Positions 62,301-64,000 of a stretch of DNA of 64,000 nt are shown here, piece after piece. How positions within the stretch are numbered: position 1 is the first letter of the stretch; each line of letters opens with the position of its first letter. The stretch is taken from positions 1,017,501 to 1,081,500 of the forward strand of contig NZ_CP031395.1 in assembly GCF_004328645.1 (NCBI RefSeq). Reading direction: 5' to 3'. The translations under genes and the position numbers were made by a program. This stretch comes from Hylemonella gracilis (GTDB taxonomy: Bacteria; Pseudomonadota; Gammaproteobacteria; Burkholderiales; Burkholderiaceae_C). Under the pieces are notes generated by a model. The model saw nothing but the letters and a program-made list of their open reading frames with translations, was not told the DNA's origin and did not search any database.

Positions 62301-64000
62301 GGCCGAAGCAGCGCGTGCCGCCGGCAGCCGCCAGTTCATCGCGAAGAAGGGCACCCTGTTTCTGTTCGACGAACCGACCACGGGCCTGCATTTCGACGAC
62401 ATTGCCAAGCTGATGCGCGCGCTGCGCAAGCTGTTGGACGCCGGGCATTCGCTGCTGGTCATCGAGCACAACCTGGACGTGATGCGCGCCAGCGACTGGC
62501 TGATTGATCTCGGTCCCGAGGGTGGCGAGGCCGGTGGTCAGATCGTGGCCGTGGGCACGCCGGAAGAGCTGCGCCAGCACCCGACCTCCCACACCGCGCG
62601 GGCTTTGCGTGAATACGCCCACGCCATGGGCGAAGCGCACACGGCTCACGAAGGGGATGCGCGGCCTTACCTGAGTGCTTTCACGCCGGGCCGCAAGCCC
62701 GCCGTGAAGCGGGGGGATGGCGTGGGCAATGCCATCCGCATCGTCAATGCCAAGGAGCACAACCTCAAGAACCTGAGCGTGGACATTCCACGCGGCAAGT
62801 TCAACGTGATCACGGGCGTGTCGGGCTCGGGCAAGTCCACCCTGGCCTTTGACATCCTGTTCAACGAGGGGCAGCGACGCTACCTGGAAAGCCTGAACGC
62901 CTACGCGCGCAGCATCGTTCAGCCGGCGGGCCGACCCGAGGTGGACGCGGTCTGGGGCATTCCGCCGACGGTGGCCATCGAGCAGCGCCTTTCGCGCGGC
63001 GGGCGCAAGAGCACGGTGGGCACGACGACCGAGGTCTGGCATTTCCTGCGACTGCTCTACGTCAAGCTGGGCGTGCAGCACTGCATCCATGACGGTGCCG
63101 CGGTGCAGCCTCAGACGGTGGAAAGCATCCTTGCTCAACTGATGAAGCAGTTCAAGGGCCAAGAGATCGGTCTTCTCGCGCCCCTGGTGATGAACCGCAA
63201 AGGCGTCTACACCGAGCTGGCCGACTGGGCGCGCCCGCGTGGCTACACGCACTTGCGCGTGGACGGTGCCTTCCTGCCGACGACGGGCTTCCCACGCATC
63301 GACCGCTTCAAGGAACACAGCATCGAACTGCCGGTTGCCAGCCTGACCGTGTCGACAGAGAACGAAGCACTGCTGCGCGAGAAGCTGGCGACGACACTGG
63401 AGCACGGCAAGGGCGTGCTGCACGTGCTCAGCGATCTCGAGGGCCTGGCCGAGGCGATGCAGAGCGGCGGCGGCACGGCGGGCATCGGTCGACTGCAGGT
63501 GTTTTCGACCTTGCGCGCCTGTCCGGTCTGCGCCACCTCCTACGCCGAGCTGGACCCGCGCCTGTTCTCCTACAACAGCAAACATGGCTGGTGCCCGGAC
63601 TGCGTGGGCACGGGCGTCAAGCTGACCAAGGACCAGCGCAAGGTACTCGACGATTCCGTGCGCGACGAGAAGGAACGCGGCCGCGAGCAGACCTTCGCCG
63701 AGCCCGAGGTGGAAGATGTGGGCGACGTGGTCTGCCCCGGCTGCGAAGGCACGCGCCTGAACGCCACCGCGCGGGCGGTGAAGTTCAGCGGCGTGGGCAT
63801 CGCCGACATCGCCCGTCTGTCGGTCGACGACATCCGGCGCTGGCTTGACACCCTGGCCTCGCAAGGTCGCCTGACGCAGCGCGAGAGCGACATCGCACGC
63901 GATCTGATCCCCGAGATCAAGAGCCGGCTGGAGTTCCTGGCGCAAGTGGGCCTAGGCTACCTTACCCTGGACCGTGGCGCGCCCACGCTCAGCGGCGGCG
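59335..64000 (+). CDS. uvrA: Tandem double-length excinuclease UvrA (partial, cut at window end)
   Basis: The first 1555 residues are visible and the frame is open to the window edge. Residues 1 to about 1100 form a whole UvrA: Walker A GPSGSGKSS (Lys63), signature LSGGE at 602, second Walker A GVSGSGKST (Lys760), second zinc module CPTCGG then CPDCDG, and signature LSGGEAQ at 975. A second UvrA begins about residue 1130, with Walker A Lys1167 and zinc cysteines in CPVCATSY, CPDC and CPGCEG, and the window ends at its next LSGG. Double-length UvrA proteins of about 1900 residues occur in Burkholderiales, as I recall. In the first zinc module of the first half, one Cys of the initial pair is missing (HCPESD). 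Three hairpin repeats are inserted in frame. A canonical uvrA probably lies elsewhere in the genome. Confidence 0.93.
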   Translation, partial: MTQGSTASKHAAKAQTHAPQESPGLEQGLIRIRGARQHNLKNLDLDIRTGELTVVTGPSGSGKSSLVFDTLYAEGQRRYVETFSAYARQFLDRMDKPAVDRVEGVPPAIAIDQTNPVRSSRSTVGTMTELNDHLKLLFARAGQLFDRKTALPVRHDTPDSIYAQLVERAQASNDPRLVLTFPVELPGNTAAQEVEQWLSASGFTRVQAEREEVRGPQTSAAPGRPKQASAPSGGGEDTPVPSLGAVKVLDVVADRFRLGNADRARVVEAIEVALKRGGGRLNVYAGDEDNQEVWRFSTGLHCPESDLRYAEPIPSMFSFNSAVGACDTCRGFGRVIGVDFGLVIPDEKLTLRSGAIKTFQTPAWAECQDDMMRHAEAAGIPRDTPWAKLTAAQKEWVIEGVPGFKERNWNKQWYGVRRFFGYLESKAYKMHIRVLLSRYRSYTPCTVCGGARLKTESLLWRIGTKEDADAVLAPSSRPTVPGADSPLGAQKGHDRAEPGGQPFQRFMPVGTDWRQEQLEALPGLSLHDLMLMPLDRLRVFFARIAEHKPEGSNADAVGETQARNAGDAQALRLLYEEINTRLKYLCDVGIGYLTLDRQSRTLSGGEVQRINLTTALGTSLVNTLFVLDEPSIGLHPRDMHRIIEAMQRLRDAGNTLVVVEHDPAVMFAADRMIDMGPGPGERGGQIVFDGSTEDLKNADTLTGAYLGARRQIGMGFKRMVAANTPRLILEGAREHNLKNVSVDIPLQRLVCVTGVSGSGKSTLIQDVLAPALMRHFGQATETPGAHDHLLGAEQLAGVVFVDQSPIGKTARSNPVSYVGAWDTIREIFANAPLARQRGYTAAKFSANSGDGRCPTCGGSGFEHVEMQFLSDVYLRCPDCDGKRFRPEILEVTIERAGRTLNVADVLELTVSEAAELFNGSPQGRSQGDPAPSGGSDPRSGGAWGRHSDRDVIRALQPIVDVGLEYVRLGQPVPTLSGGEAQRLKLAGFLAEAARAAGSRQFIAKKGTLFLFDEPTTGLHFDDIAKLMRALRKLLDAGHSLLVIEHNLDVMRASDWLIDLGPEGGEAGGQIVAVGTPEELRQHPTSHTARALREYAHAMGEAHTAHEGDARPYLSAFTPGRKPAVKRGDGVGNAIRIVNAKEHNLKNLSVDIPRGKFNVITGVSGSGKSTLAFDILFNEGQRRYLESLNAYARSIVQPAGRPEVDAVWGIPPTVAIEQRLSRGGRKSTVGTTTEVWHFLRLLYVKLGVQHCIHDGAAVQPQTVESILAQLMKQFKGQEIGLLAPLVMNRKGVYTELADWARPRGYTHLRVDGAFLPTTGFPRIDRFKEHSIELPVASLTVSTENEALLREKLATTLEHGKGVLHVLSDLEGLAEAMQSGGGTAGIGRLQVFSTLRACPVCATSYAELDPRLFSYNSKHGWCPDCVGTGVKLTKDQRKVLDDSVRDEKERGREQTFAEPEVEDVGDVVCPGCEGTRLNATARAVKFSGVGIADIARLSVDDIRRWLDTLASQGRLTQRESDIARDLIPEIKSRLEFLAQVGLGYLTLDRGAPTLSGG
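60000..60068. repeat. Hairpin repeat copy 1 inside uvrA
   Basis: A 69-base element: GGGCCG start, inner stem CGCCCCC (60021-60027) with GGGGGCG (60031-60037), and outer stem CCCCAAGC (60006-60013) with GCTTGGGG (60059-60066), ending TGGGGGC. It encodes a low-complexity segment around residues 222-245 (PSGGGED) between conserved UvrA parts, without breaking the frame. Confidence 0.8.
60768..60835. repeat. Hairpin repeat copy 2 inside uvrA
   Basis: A related 68-base element: outer stem CCCAGGC (60774-60780) with GCCTGGG (60825-60831), inner stem GCCCC (60788-60792) with GGGGC (60796-60800), ending GTGCCGAGCCTGGGGGC as copy 1 ends GTGCCGAGCTTGGGGGC. The outer stem differs from copy 1 on both strands so that pairing is kept. 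It encodes residues about 478-500 (PGADSPLGAQK). Confidence 0.78.
62100..62167. repeat. Hairpin repeat copy 3 inside uvrA
   Basis: A 68-base element beginning GGGCCG with inner stem GCCCCC (62122-62127) and GGGGGC (62131-62136) around TCG, identical to copy 1 in the core, and ending GAGCGTGGGGGC. The outer stem is weaker than in copies 1 and 2. It encodes residues about 922-944 (DPAPSGGSD) and lies between the NBD2 zinc part and its signature. Confidence 0.8.

Noticed and set aside
59296..63945. Minus-strand open frame of 1549 codons opposite uvrA
   Set aside because: A shadow of the uvrA codon bias. The plus-strand frame has every UvrA motif.

Overview
The window is a 64 kb, GC-rich, densely coded chromosomal segment that reads as a betaproteobacterium of the order Burkholderiales, most likely Comamonadaceae. 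The evidence is the rplKAJL-rpoBC order, two Bug-type (tripartite tricarboxylate) binding proteins, an NtrY/NtrX-like pair behind rsmB and a DUF4390 gene, the double-length UvrA, and GC-rich hairpin repeats of a kind I associate with Comamonadaceae. There is no rRNA, insertion sequence, prophage or CRISPR array. One tRNA gene (Phe) is present.

Layout. 1-11,160: ribosomal protein and RNA polymerase operon (rplK, rplA, rplJ, rplL, rpoB, rpoC) with recognisable leader structures and a strong terminator. 11,161-16,570: rsmB, a DUF4390 exported protein, an NtrY-like membrane histidine kinase and an NtrX-like response regulator that lacks the AAA+ domain. 16,600-21,161: tRNA-Phe, a small unknown protein, an MBL-fold hydrolase, a beta-carbonic anhydrase, a LysR regulator and an SDR. 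21,398-23,533: a TPP riboswitch followed by thiC alone. 23,582-26,545: an SDR/AraC divergent pair and a second AraC regulator.

26,757-40,990: the leucine/isovalerate pathway (liuA, liuB, liuC, liuD, then mvaB/liuE and a thiolase). Between liuD and mvaB sits a separate minus-strand block with its own divergent LysR gene: CoA transferase, intradiol ring-cleavage dioxygenase, citrate-synthase-fold lyase and two Bug receptors. I know of no characterised pathway with this set, and it is my main candidate for an undescribed system.

41,145-50,494: a chemotaxis receptor, then a module that fits uptake of taurine, its deamination and export of isethionate: polar-amino-acid ABC transporter, TSUP exporter, YdfG/IsfD-like reductase, divergent MocR regulator and a class III aminotransferase resembling taurine:2-oxoglutarate aminotransferase. 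50,659-59,210: a HAD phosphatase, a GGDEF-EAL protein, a four-gene run (GhrA-like reductase, DUF1289 protein, YbaK-like deacylase, HCCA-isomerase-like protein), an MHS-family transporter and a tiny membrane protein.

59,335-64,000: the start of a tandem double-length uvrA, cut by the window edge. Its first half carries three in-frame copies of a hairpin repeat about 68 bases long, with paired base changes between copies. Start sites were set from ribosome binding sites where visible. The least certain starts are the DUF4390 gene, the MocR gene, the HAD gene and the GGDEF-EAL gene.
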